From contig JACKDL010000009.1 in the NCBI GenBank assembly GCA_020633555.1, positions 139,637-203,636 of the forward strand: DNA of 64,000 bases, in the 5' to 3' direction. The notes under the pieces were generated by a model that saw only the letters and a list, made by a program, of their open reading frames with translations, ran no database searches and was not told the origin of the DNA. Shown here in pieces: positions 8,569-17,039 of this stretch. Every line of letters begins with the position of its first letter. The first letter of the stretch is position 1. The translations under genes were made by a program, and so were the position numbers. This DNA is from Myxococcales bacterium (GTDB lineage Bacteria > Myxococcota_A > Bradymonadia > UBA7976 > UBA1532).

Positions 8569-8727
8569 ATGCCCGCTCGAACCTGTGTTGCCCCCAGCAC
8601 GGCCGCCCCTGACCGCGCCTCCGGCGCCGCCGAAGGCCACGGCCAGGCCAGCCCGGTCGGCCAGGCCGCCGAGATCCTCGCTTGGAGCCAGGCCGCAGGC
8701 CGCCAGCCCGTCCCCGGGTGCCCGTAA
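8569..8727 (+). CDS. Small unknown protein (52 aa), first of a coupled cascade
   Basis: ATG at 8569 follows GAGG with a 10-base spacing and lies 37 bp after promoter copy A. The 52-residue product is Ala/Gly/Pro-rich with two Cys near the N-terminus and one near the C-terminus (MPARTCVAP ... PVPGCP); no family recognised. Its TAA shares a base with the ATG of the next reading frame (TAATG), and that one ends two bases before the 206-residue gene. This chain of start/stop contacts is the main argument that it is translated. It could also be a decayed N-terminal remnant. Confidence 0.4.
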   Translation: MPARTCVAPSTAAPDRASGAAEGHGQASPVGQAAEILAWSQAAGRQPVPGCP

Positions 8728-8834
8728 TGGGCGGCAGGCTCCCGCCCTGCGGCTTCACGCCCGACTGGACCCTCGTGGACGTCAACGGCCAGGTGCTCGA
8801 CACCTTCGTCCACGACCTGATCGTGGGGCGCTGA
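8727..8834 (+). CDS. Small unknown protein (35 aa), second of a coupled cascade
   Basis: Begins at the TAATG junction with the preceding small gene and ends TGA, one base before the ATG of the 206-residue gene. The product reads MGGRLPPCGFTPDW ... FVHDLIVGR and has no recognised family. It may be a real peptide, a translation-coupling device, or the tail of a frameshifted longer gene. Only its position supports it. Confidence 0.35.
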   Translation: MGGRLPPCGFTPDWTLVDVNGQVLDTFVHDLIVGR

Positions 8835-8835
8835 C

Positions 8836-9456
8836 ATGGCACGCCGCACCCGAAACGCCCTGCTCGCCACCCTCGCCGCGGGCCTCATCACGGGCCCCTT
8901 CCTGCTCGACGCCAACTTCCGCCCCGCCTCTGTCACCGCCGAGCGCGCCGAACAGATCGAGCGCTGCCTCGCCGCCGATCCGCTTGGCGAACGCGACGGG
9001 CACGCCGATCCGGTGCAGCGTGAGTGCGCCCCGCTGCTGGCCACCCATAACTGCCGTGCCGCCTGGGCCGCCCACAACCGCGGCGACCCCGCGGCCCACA
9101 ACCCCCAGCGTGCCTGCCTGGCCTCCATCTGCGACGAGTGGACCACCACGCCCCGCTTCTGCCGCCACCCCGACTACGGCACCGACACCCGCGAGGCGCT
9201 CTACTACACCGCGCTGATGGCCAGCGCCGTGCTGGGCCGCGGCCTGACCGAAGCGGAGGACCGGGTGCTCATCGAGCGCATGAACCACCTGTACTGCCAG
9301 GGCCTCACCCCCAACCCAGCCCTGGCGGCTCGGTCCACCGAACACCTGGACCGCACCTGGCGGCTCGCCGCCCAGCTTGTCCGGCTGACGCTGAACTACT
9401 TCACGGATGTGCCGCCCTGGCGGCCGCCGGGGTGTGAGCCGCGCTGGGGTCCATGA
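8836..9456 (+). CDS. Unknown exported or membrane-anchored Cys-containing protein
   Basis: 206 residues starting MARRTRNALLATLAAGLITG, a charged N-region plus hydrophobic segment typical of a signal peptide or anchor. The mature part has about seven Cys (including CLASICDEW and LYCQGL), suggesting disulfides in an extracytoplasmic location. No known domain is recognised. It is the largest member of the cascade that starts behind promoter copy A and begins one base after the preceding stop. Downstream lies a 61-bp gap and then the tail of the convergent minus-strand operon. Confidence 0.6.
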   Translation: MARRTRNALLATLAAGLITGPFLLDANFRPASVTAERAEQIERCLAADPLGERDGHADPVQRECAPLLATHNCRAAWAAHNRGDPAAHNPQRACLASICDEWTTTPRFCRHPDYGTDTREALYYTALMASAVLGRGLTEAEDRVLIERMNHLYCQGLTPNPALAARSTEHLDRTWRLAAQLVRLTLNYFTDVPPWRPPGCEPRWGP

Positions 9457-9517
9457 ACGGCCAGGACGTTCCTGGCCCGAAGGTCCTGCTCGGCCCCGAC
9501 GGGAGCGGTCCGCGGCT

Positions 9518-10213
9518 CTACCGATCAACCGGCGGGCGCAGCGCGGCCACGTCGTGGCCGAAGTGGGACTTCAAGGTGGCCCAGGTCGCGGGGCCGCCGA
9601 CGCCATCGATGCAGGTCGAACCTTCGTCCGCGTGGATCTCGAGCCGGTCGCCACGCAGGAACAGGAAGCGGTTGTCGACGATCTTCGAGAACCGAAGGCT
9701 GTGGCTGAAGGGGTAGACCAGCCCCGACGAGAACCGCCGGTCGATGTCGGCACGGATCTGCGCCTCCGGCTTGCCGTGGATGTCGATCTCGAGCTGCAGG
9801 GTCTCCACGCCGAAGCGCTCGTGAAACACGGAGATTCGGCGCGCCGAGATCTGAGTGCGGAAGCCCATCCCGTAGCAGCGAAAGGCGATCTCAGCGTCGG
9901 CCGGATAGAGGCGGAGGGCCGGCCAACCATTCCCAACGTCGGCGAAGTAGGTTCGGCCCTCGATGTGCACCCGCGCGAGGCGGTGGATGTCGCGGCCATC
10001 GATCAGGCCGCTGTGCAGCCGGACGTCGAGGCCCGCTTGAAGGCCAGCGGACACGAAGCTCAGCGTCTTGTCGGAACAGGTGCCGCCCGGGACGCCGGCG
10101 CCTCGCTCCCCCCCGTACAGCAGGCGCAGGTTGTGGAACGGCTCGTGGCGAAAGTGCCACAGCATCAAGGCCTCGACGGTCTGGATGGCGCTGGATGAGC
10201 TGGTGTTGGTCAC
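9518..10213 (-). CDS. Arylamine N-acetyltransferase-like acyltransferase
   Basis: 231 residues with the NAT/transglutaminase-like Cys-His-Asp triad: Cys46 in PGGTCSDKT, His77 in DIHRLARVHIEGR and Asp92 in FADVGNG, in the order and context of the family. NAT enzymes move acyl groups from CoA or carrier proteins to amines, and relatives such as RifF close amide bonds in natural-product pathways. It is the last gene of a five-gene minus-strand operon; its GTG start overlaps the asparagine synthase stop (GTGA). The spacing and partner enzymes suggest a tailoring or release step in an unknown product. NAT sequences are usually about 280 residues, so this is a short version. Confidence 0.7.
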   Translation of the reverse strand: MTNTSSSSAIQTVEALMLWHFRHEPFHNLRLLYGGERGAGVPGGTCSDKTLSFVSAGLQAGLDVRLHSGLIDGRDIHRLARVHIEGRTYFADVGNGWPALRLYPADAEIAFRCYGMGFRTQISARRISVFHERFGVETLQLEIDIHGKPEAQIRADIDRRFSSGLVYPFSHSLRFSKIVDNRFLFLRGDRLEIHADEGSTCIDGVGGPATWATLKSHFGHDVAALRPPVDR

Positions 10214-11646
10214 CTGTGTCCTTCACCTCGGCGGTCGATGGCCGCATCGAAGGTCGGGTAGGCCGAGAAGTGCGGGGCCGAGGCATCAAACGGGAAGAGC
10301 TGGGTCCAGACTCGTCTGAGCGCATCGCGTTCGGTGCCGCCCGCTTGCCGAAGGTGACGGACGACAGCGCCGCGCATGCCGCTGCCGACATCAAAGGACG
10401 TCTTCCGACGGTGCAGGATTTCAGCGGGGAGGACTCCGCGGAAGGTGCGCCGCAACGCCACCTTGTTCTCGCCCTCGTGGTAGAGGTCCGCGTAGCCCAG
10501 GCGATCGCTGATGGCACGCACGGCCCGGTCCAGGAACGGACACCGCGGCTCCACGCTGTGCGCCATACAGCTCAGGTCCAGGCGCCGGAGCTCTGTGAAC
10601 TGCATGTCGTCGATGAGGCGCTCGCGGATGTGTCGCCACGGCTCATGCGGTTGGAGGCTGTGGTAGCCGCCAAACAGCTCGTCGGCCCCCTCACCGGTCA
10701 GCACGACCTTGATGCCTGCGTCGTGGGCAGCCTTCGCGAGCAGATACGTGGCGAGGCCGTTGCTCACGATGGAGGGGTTGAAGCTCTCTGTGGCCCGTAC
10801 GACGGCGCGGATGAGGCCGGGGAGCTCCGCCGGGCTGGGGAGGGAGACCCGCCGCACGTCCTTCAGACCCAGGGCGTGCACCACCGCGTCGACCGCTCGG
10901 CCATCCGGGCCCGTGGGGTCACCCAGTGTGAAGTAGGTGATGTCGTCCCGGCACCGCGAGGCGAACGCGGCCACGAGGGAGCTGTCGAGTCCACCGCTCA
11001 GGAACAGCCCGACCGGTTGGGGTGACGTGGGCACCCGCTTCACGACGGCGTGCTCGAAGGCGGCCCTGAGGTCCAGATCTGGCCCCTGCCGGCGGTGGGT
11101 GGCGACGGCCCGCACGCGACCGGTCTGGAGATCGACCACGGCGGCGCCCCGGGGAAGCCGCTCGAACCACTCGATGGCATCGAGGACCTTCAGCTCACTC
11201 GTGATGAAGACCTCACCGGAAGAGCGGCCGACGAAGAGGGGCTTCTTCCCCATGTGGTCCCGGAGGCAGAGCGCCTCGTGGCCGCCTTCCTCCAGCACGA
11301 CCGCCGCATAGAACCCGTCCAGGGCGTCGATCGCGCGGGGCCCCATGCGGGCGACCAGCGGGAGCACGACGGCGGTGTCGGACGCGGACGGCGGCAGGCC
11401 CTCCGCCTGCGTCAGGGCCCGGTGGTTGTAGATCTCACCGTTCACGACACCGCGCAGGCGGCCGTGCTGGTGCGGCTGGCGACCCTCCTCGGCGTCGCCG
11501 TTGATGGCCAGCCGAGCGAAGCCCAAGGCGGTCTGTCCCGCACACCACACCACCCGGTCGTCCGGTCCGCGGTGGTGCAGCCGGCTCAGCGTCGTCTCGA
11601 TCCGGGTGGAGGCATTGGGCCCCGAGAGCAGCACGATCCCGCACAT
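10210..11646 (-). CDS. asnB: Asparagine synthase (glutamine-hydrolysing)-like amidotransferase
   Basis: 478 residues, shorter than house-keeping AsnB (about 550). N-terminal glutaminase domain starts with the nucleophile Cys2 (MCGIVLLSG), with RLHHRGPDD and the NGEIYNH loop. The synthetase domain has the PP-loop SGGLDSSLVAAF and LTGEGADELFGGY. Such enzymes amidate Asp or act as amide or lactam formers in biosynthetic clusters. It sits between the GTP cyclohydrolase/NADAR fusion and the NAT-like gene in one operon, so a specialised amidation or condensation is more likely than primary asparagine supply, but this is inference. Confidence 0.85.
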   Translation of the reverse strand: MCGIVLLSGPNASTRIETTLSRLHHRGPDDRVVWCAGQTALGFARLAINGDAEEGRQPHQHGRLRGVVNGEIYNHRALTQAEGLPPSASDTAVVLPLVARMGPRAIDALDGFYAAVVLEEGGHEALCLRDHMGKKPLFVGRSSGEVFITSELKVLDAIEWFERLPRGAAVVDLQTGRVRAVATHRRQGPDLDLRAAFEHAVVKRVPTSPQPVGLFLSGGLDSSLVAAFASRCRDDITYFTLGDPTGPDGRAVDAVVHALGLKDVRRVSLPSPAELPGLIRAVVRATESFNPSIVSNGLATYLLAKAAHDAGIKVVLTGEGADELFGGYHSLQPHEPWRHIRERLIDDMQFTELRRLDLSCMAHSVEPRCPFLDRAVRAISDRLGYADLYHEGENKVALRRTFRGVLPAEILHRRKTSFDVGSGMRGAVVRHLRQAGGTERDALRRVWTQLFPFDASAPHFSAYPTFDAAIDRRGEGHR

Positions 11647-11654
11647 GGGGAGGC

Positions 11655-12704
11655 TCAGTGCGGCGCCAGCGCGCCGAGCTCGGCTCGCACCTGCATCAGG
11701 AGGTGGCCCAGGCGGTTCTGGCCCGTCCCGTCTCCGGCATCACCCCAGTAGGCGTCGTTGCTGGTGTGTTCAACCAGGCGTCGCGCGCCGGAGGACAACA
11801 GGCGCTGCGCCAGGTCGGGATGCTGCAGGAACTTGGCCCGCAGGCCCCGCAGCATCACGGCCTCTTTCACTTCGGCCCAGTCGCCGCGGGTCCGCTCGGC
11901 CTGGAGCGCCGTGGCCTCCCGCTTGGCCTGGGTGGGCGTCGCACAGCGTCGGATCGTCTCCTCGTGCACCGTGCCTGCGAACTTCTGCGCCTGGTAGTAG
12001 TGCTCGACCGTCGGCCACACCCGATCCGCGATGAAGACCGCATGGCGAGAGAAGTTCGAGAGCTCTCCCCAGGGCTGGTCGGAGTGGTAGAACCGGATCG
12101 GGCCGCCCTCCCGAACGTCGGCCTCCAGGGGCAGACGGTGCCCCAGCTTGGCGTTCTTCGTCTGCAGATAGTCCGCGTTCTCCGGCCGGACGTTCGGGTG
12201 GGTGTTCACCATGGAGACCCGCACCCCACTCTGCTCCAAAGACCTGATCTTCCTGGGGTTGTTCGAGATCAGGCGCACGCTCGAGATGCCGAGGTCCCGA
12301 AGCAGGCTGACCGCCGGGTCATAGCGGCGGATATCCTGCTCCAGGCCCAAGACCTCGAAGGCCTGCACCGTGTCCAAGCCGTCCTCCTGCATCCGCCGGA
12401 CGGCGCTGATCTTCTTGGACAGACCCTGACCTCGCCCTTCCTGGTGGAGGTGGACGATCAGCCCCCGGCCCTCAGTCGCGATCAGCTTCATGGCCTCGCG
12501 GAGCTGGTCGGCGCAGTCGCAGTCGACCGCGCCAAAGACCTCCGACGCCAGGCAGGAAGAGTGCATCCGAATGAGCGGCTCGGGGCCCTGGTCGTCCAGA
12601 TCGCCCAAGCAGACCACGCGGACGCTCTCGTCGCCGGTGTCGTACATGCGGAACTCGCCCATCGGGGTCGGGAGGGCGCACCAGTTGTTCAGATTGGCGT
12701 TCAT
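11655..12704 (-). CDS. GTP cyclohydrolase II fused to NADAR/RibX N-glycosidase
   Basis: 349 residues. Residues 1-200 are a GTP cyclohydrolase II: zinc ligands Cys51, Cys62 and Cys64 (SSCLASEVFGAVDCDC), HQEGRGQGL, ISNNPRKI and TKNAKLGH. The position matching E. coli RibA Tyr105 has no Tyr (KKISAVRRM). In Streptomyces homologues loss of that Tyr changes the product to the formylated pyrimidine (FAPy). Residues about 205-345 are a YbiA/NADAR domain (WPTVEHYYQAQKF, EVKEAVMLRGLRAKFLQ, SNDAYWGD). RibX members of this family split the N-glycosidic bond of early riboflavin intermediates. Together the two halves could turn GTP into a free triamino- or formamido-pyrimidinone plus ribose phosphate. The ATG overlaps the preceding stop. 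Confidence 0.88.
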   Translation of the reverse strand: MNANLNNWCALPTPMGEFRMYDTGDESVRVVCLGDLDDQGPEPLIRMHSSCLASEVFGAVDCDCADQLREAMKLIATEGRGLIVHLHQEGRGQGLSKKISAVRRMQEDGLDTVQAFEVLGLEQDIRRYDPAVSLLRDLGISSVRLISNNPRKIRSLEQSGVRVSMVNTHPNVRPENADYLQTKNAKLGHRLPLEADVREGGPIRFYHSDQPWGELSNFSRHAVFIADRVWPTVEHYYQAQKFAGTVHEETIRRCATPTQAKREATALQAERTRGDWAEVKEAVMLRGLRAKFLQHPDLAQRLLSSGARRLVEHTSNDAYWGDAGDGTGQNRLGHLLMQVRAELGALAPH

Positions 12705-13612
12705 CGATCCACCTCGCTCAGGTACAGGCGAGCCTCGCCCAGCAGTCGTCGGCTCATGCGCTTCAACGTGCGACGGCGGGGAAACCGGACGCCGTCGGGA
12801 TCGTCGCCGGGCTCAGAGAACGGGAACTCACCGCGAACGGTCAGGGCGATGATCTGCGGGACCTTGAACCCGTAGCCCCAGTAGGGGTCGTCCGGGCGCC
12901 AGGCCTGCGGCGTGGCGTGCCACAGGCCCAGGCTCTCAAGCTCGCGATGCAGGGCGTCGGCGAAGGGACGGTCCACCGAAGTGGACCCCAGGTCACACCA
13001 CCCGGGCAGGTCGATGTTGTCGAAGTCCTCCGGGGCTGAGCCTCCGTCCGCACCGAGCCCCATGGAAACCAGGGCGAGGGGACGGGCCGACGTCCAGCCG
13101 TCGCGGAATCGGCCCAGGACGATCCGATCGAACTCGTTGTCGTCGTGGGTCAAGACGTCACCGCCTCCATCCACACCGACCGCGAAGTCATAGAACGGGG
13201 CCGATGTGTCGCGACCGCCCGCGAGCACGGCCGGGCCCTGACCGTGCGCGGCGAAGACGTACCGCGTCCCGTGTTCCCAGGCGAGCGACGCCGAGATGCT
13301 CAGCCCCTTGCCGCGCCGCTCGTTAGGGTGACGCTCCGCGGGGACCGTGGCGTGGTGCTCCAGGATCGCGTCGGCGTCCAGCCCACCGACGGGTCTGAGC
13401 GCGTGAAACCGCCCCGGCTCTCCCAACAGGTCCTTCTGGGAGAGCCGCTCACAGTTCAGCGGCTGCGCCAGGTCGACGCGCGCGAAGCCATGCGCCACCA
13501 GACCCGCCGCGAGAGTCTTCGCCAAGATGAGGTCGGCGGAGCCGCCCGCCGCGAAGACGAGAGCGCGCCTGCGCTCCGGGAGCGCCTGTGCCAGCAGCTG
13601 TTCAATGACCAA
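12701..13612 (-). CDS. DUF1152-like protein of unknown function
   Basis: 303 residues. The N-terminus ALVFAAGGSADLILAKTL resembles a glycine-rich nucleotide-binding turn, and FAVGVDGGGDVLTHDDNEFDRIVLGRF matches the (V)DxGGD...D segment of DUF1152 proteins. No function is established for the family. It overlaps the upstream giant gene (start TTG inside its last codons, with GGAGAAG at proper spacing) and the downstream cyclohydrolase gene (ATGA), so all three are probably translated together. In this setting it could act on a sugar or nucleotide intermediate. Confidence 0.6.
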   Translation of the reverse strand: MVIEQLLAQALPERRRALVFAAGGSADLILAKTLAAGLVAHGFARVDLAQPLNCERLSQKDLLGEPGRFHALRPVGGLDADAILEHHATVPAERHPNERRGKGLSISASLAWEHGTRYVFAAHGQGPAVLAGGRDTSAPFYDFAVGVDGGGDVLTHDDNEFDRIVLGRFRDGWTSARPLALVSMGLGADGGSAPEDFDNIDLPGWCDLGSTSVDRPFADALHRELESLGLWHATPQAWRPDDPYWGYGFKVPQIIALTVRGEFPFSEPGDDPDGVRFPRRRTLKRMSRRLLGEARLYLSEVDR

Positions 13613-16600
13613 TTGAGATCTTCTCCAAGGCCGGGTTCCGGCTCAGCTGAGTATTGATGAAGTCGATGCTGAGGGGCGTGTGGTGGGCATAGTCGTCGGC
13701 GCTCGTCCGCAGCGAACTCAGGAACCCGTGGACCTGGTCTCGGTCGTGTACCCGAATCCCGGCCCGGAGCTCTGCGTGCCGGTGCGGCGTGAACCAGCGG
13801 TCGAGATACCCGATGAGCTCGGCCAGATCGCCAGACGCCAGCCGCCGAAGCGAGGCCCGCAGCCCGGCGATCCGGCGGAAACTCCAGTCGAGCGCTCGCC
13901 ACCGTTGGTTGAGCTGGCGGTCCGCGAGATCACACACCCGCTCCATGTCCTCGTGAGAGAAGCGAAGGTCATGCTCCGGCCGCTGCTGCAGGAAGGCCGT
14001 CAGGCCCGCATACAGCGTTGATCCGACGATCTCGCCCCGCACCTTGTGGGCGTTGAGAGTGGGCACGCCGCCCACTCGGCCCACGTGGTGCACCGGGAAC
14101 CCGACGGCCTTGATGGTCAGGCCCCGGTACTGGCGGTTCACGATCGCCCAGACCATGTCCGAGCGCCGTGCCTCCCGACCGTCGAGCCAGGTGATGGTGT
14201 TCGGGGTCTGGGTCAGCGCAGCAGGGTTCAGGACGAACGTGATGCCTCCGCGGTTGACCGAATCACGGGCCGTCCCCAGGGGGTCCAGGACGGGCGCTGC
14301 GACGAGCGGGCGCGTGAGCGGGTCGCCGTTGAGGAGCCCGGTGGCGTTCGCCAGAAGCCGAGAGCGGGCTTCCCGCACCGTCTCTCCGCAGAACGCCGGC
14401 TCCAGCCAGTGTGGCGTCTCCAGGTGACCCGTGTGCTTTCGAGAGAGGTCGTAGTAGTAGTCGGGGTACCGCCCACGGAGCTCCGCGTTCTCCCGAGACC
14501 GGTCGGGCAGTCGGCGCTGGTCGGGCAGCGACTGGAGCCACTTGAGGTTGTGGAGCAGGTCCACAAGCTGGACCCGGAGCCCATTGAGCGGCGGGTTGGG
14601 GGAGGCCCCTTCGTACGCGCCAAGGAGGACATCCACCCCGTGTGCGCGGAAGGCGGGCAGCCAGGGCAAGTAGGCCTGTGCCCGGCCATCCAAGCGCATG
14701 TCGTCGTCCAGGACCAAGGCGATCGAGCCGGGATCTGCGGCCATGACCGCACCCAAGTAGCGCTGCAGCATGGTGCGGGCCATCGCGATGCCAACCTGCC
14801 CCGACAGTCGGGCCGGGACGAGGGCGCCGAAGCCGCCTGCCGCTGCGTCCTGATCCTGTCGCGCGACGTCGACCACGGCGACGGGCAGCCCAGCGCAACG
14901 TGCCCTCTGTACGACCGGCTCCAACGCGCCGGTCGGGCTCCCGTTGTCCAGCACGACCACCGAGAGGCCCGTCAGACAGGGGCTCTCAGCCACCGAAACG
15001 AGGCTGTCCAGCAGCGGCTCGAGCACGAGGGGGTCTGAGGTGATGACCCCGACGTGGAGGGGGAAGGGCGGGTGAGAGGGTGCCGGCTTGAGGTGACTCT
15101 GCGGGACCGCGCGCGCCCGACCCAACGTGGTTCCTTGACGAACTCGGGCGCGAAACGCCGCGTAGCCCGCCATCTCGGGCAGCGCGAGGTCCGTCAGGAC
15201 TCGGCGCATCAACGAGGGCAGGGCCGGCGCGTCAGGGTATCGGCACGCCAGGTATGCCCGGCGCACCATGTGCTCGAACCCCAGCGGCGTCCATGGGCGG
15301 ATGTCCGAACCGTAGTCGATCAGCTTCACCCCCGAGGCAGCCACGACCAGGTTCTTGGGGTGGATGTTGTTACACACCACACCCACATCGCGGCAGCCCT
15401 CGAGGAGCGCGACCATGCCTGCTTCGTGCCCCCCCTCGTACGGGACGCTGGCCTCGTAGGCATAGGTCAACACCACCCATGGGCCGTCCTCGATCACCTC
15501 CCGGAGGGGGTAGAGGCCCGGCGCGTCCTTCCAACGGCCGATCTGGCGCCGGAGGAAGTCGAGCTGCTGCTCGGGCATCCGGGTCTTCCAGTAGTCGATG
15601 CACTTGTAGACTTCGCGCCCGTCCGTGAAGACGACCGCCTCGGAGCCACTGCCGAGCAGCCGGAGCTGGCCCGTGTCGAAACACCGGCGAACCCGGTGCT
15701 CCGCGGTGGCGATTCGCTCTGCTCGAATCCAGTCATCGAGTGAACGAAGCAGGCTCGTGTCCGTGGGCGCCGGGGCCGGAGGATCAGCCTCCACGCGCTC
15801 GGCACCCAGCCAGCTGAGCATCTCAACCGGATCGACGCCCGTCGGCGCTGCTGACAGCATGCAAGGTCCGTCGATGAGCCAGACCTCTGTCCCGGTGCGG
15901 GCCGCCGCAACCTGAGCGCAGTAGAGGTGCAACAGCCTGCCATGGGTCGAAGCCGAGTCGGGCTGTCCTCCGGCGAGGGTGTTCTGTTGGTCGGCGGTGA
16001 ACCGAAAACACCCGGCCCCGGCATCCCGGAGCACCGAGGCCACCTCATGGGCAGCGCTCTCAGGTGCGTCGGCTGGCTCCAACAGGACAACGTCCAGACC
16101 GACGAGGTTGGTGTCTTTCCAACGTGCCAGGGCCGTCACGGTTCGAGTCAGGTCGTCTCCCGCCGTCAGGCCCAGGACGACGGCTACCTTTCGTGGTTCG
16201 CCAGGGTGGTCGGTCAGGGGTGAGTCGTCAGGGGGCACCCACCTGAACAACGACGCAGCCCGCTCAACGAAAGCCTGCCGCTGGCGCTGGGTCATGCGCC
16301 CTGAGTACTTCCGCCAGAAGCCGGTCAAGCCGGCGAGCTTGGCCGTAGAGCCCGGAGCGCTGAGCCGGGGGCGGTCTGCGTCAGCGAAGTGATCCACAAG
16401 CGCGTCTGGCAGAGTTCCGTAGCGAACGTGTCCCAGGTCGGCGAGCCGGATGCACAGGTCTCGATCCGTGGTGCTGCTCAGGCCCTCGTCAAAGCCACCC
16501 GCTGCCAGGATGGTGAACAAGCGAAGGAACAGGTTCGACCCCTGAATTCCGGGGTTGCCGACGAGGAAGTCTAAGGCGTCGAGGGACGCAGGCGGCTCGC

Positions 16601-17039
16601 TGGCCGTCACTCCTTGGCGCTCGATCCTGCGCAAGCCGCAAGCGACCATGTCCAGTTCATGAACATGCGCGGCCGAGAGCGTTCGCTCGAGATAGGACGG
16701 ATGCCACGCGTCATCGTCATCGAGGATGGCGACAAAGGTGTTCTCGGGTACCTCGCCGACCTCAAGGAGGTACTCGAGCGCCTGATTCCAGCTACCAGAT
16801 GCTCCCGGCGTGCGGTTGTTCGTCAGGTACGTGATGTCGCACCCTTCAAGGTGCAACCGGCCGACGAGCTCGCGGACGACAGGCCGCTGCCGGTCGTCTG
16901 AATCGTCGACGATGACAAGGCGCTGTGGAGGCCGCGTTTGCTGACGAACAGAGGCCAGCGCTCGCTCGAACAGCAACTCGGGCCGGTTGCATGTCGCAAC
17001 CACGACTGCAAGACGCAGCGGACAGATCGGTTCGCTCAA
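13602..17039 (-). CDS. Glycosyltransferase - kinase-like - glycosyltransferase fusion
   Basis: A 1145-residue first gene of the operon. TTG at 17039 is chosen because a perfect AGGAGG lies five bases upstream and the GT-A fold starts a few residues later; an ATG at 17138 has no such site. Residues about 8-250: family 2 glycosyltransferase (VVVATCNRPELL, VAILDDDDAW). About 455-650: a small-kinase/APH-like domain (LLGSGSEAVVF, YKCIDYW, NIHPKNLVV with LIDYGSD as catalytic and DFG-like loops). About 660-1000: a second GT-A-like domain (HVGVITSDPLVLEPLL, VVLDNGSP, ALVLDDDMRL), then a helical tail. It probably builds and phosphorylates a glycan or glycosylated small molecule. The layout is not one I recognise from a characterised protein. 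Confidence 0.78.
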   Translation of the reverse strand: MSEPICPLRLAVVVATCNRPELLFERALASVRQQTRPPQRLVIVDDSDDRQRPVVRELVGRLHLEGCDITYLTNNRTPGASGSWNQALEYLLEVGEVPENTFVAILDDDDAWHPSYLERTLSAAHVHELDMVACGLRRIERQGVTASEPPASLDALDFLVGNPGIQGSNLFLRLFTILAAGGFDEGLSSTTDRDLCIRLADLGHVRYGTLPDALVDHFADADRPRLSAPGSTAKLAGLTGFWRKYSGRMTQRQRQAFVERAASLFRWVPPDDSPLTDHPGEPRKVAVVLGLTAGDDLTRTVTALARWKDTNLVGLDVVLLEPADAPESAAHEVASVLRDAGAGCFRFTADQQNTLAGGQPDSASTHGRLLHLYCAQVAAARTGTEVWLIDGPCMLSAAPTGVDPVEMLSWLGAERVEADPPAPAPTDTSLLRSLDDWIRAERIATAEHRVRRCFDTGQLRLLGSGSEAVVFTDGREVYKCIDYWKTRMPEQQLDFLRRQIGRWKDAPGLYPLREVIEDGPWVVLTYAYEASVPYEGGHEAGMVALLEGCRDVGVVCNNIHPKNLVVAASGVKLIDYGSDIRPWTPLGFEHMVRRAYLACRYPDAPALPSLMRRVLTDLALPEMAGYAAFRARVRQGTTLGRARAVPQSHLKPAPSHPPFPLHVGVITSDPLVLEPLLDSLVSVAESPCLTGLSVVVLDNGSPTGALEPVVQRARCAGLPVAVVDVARQDQDAAAGGFGALVPARLSGQVGIAMARTMLQRYLGAVMAADPGSIALVLDDDMRLDGRAQAYLPWLPAFRAHGVDVLLGAYEGASPNPPLNGLRVQLVDLLHNLKWLQSLPDQRRLPDRSRENAELRGRYPDYYYDLSRKHTGHLETPHWLEPAFCGETVREARSRLLANATGLLNGDPLTRPLVAAPVLDPLGTARDSVNRGGITFVLNPAALTQTPNTITWLDGREARRSDMVWAIVNRQYRGLTIKAVGFPVHHVGRVGGVPTLNAHKVRGEIVGSTLYAGLTAFLQQRPEHDLRFSHEDMERVCDLADRQLNQRWRALDWSFRRIAGLRASLRRLASGDLAELIGYLDRWFTPHRHAELRAGIRVHDRDQVHGFLSSLRTSADDYAHHTPLSIDFINTQLSRNPALEKISIGH

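Noticed and set aside
9518..17039. The biosynthetic operon as a riboflavin operon
   Set aside because: No ribB, ribD, ribE or ribH neighbours and the cyclohydrolase lacks the key Tyr; the partners are amide- and glycan-forming enzymes.
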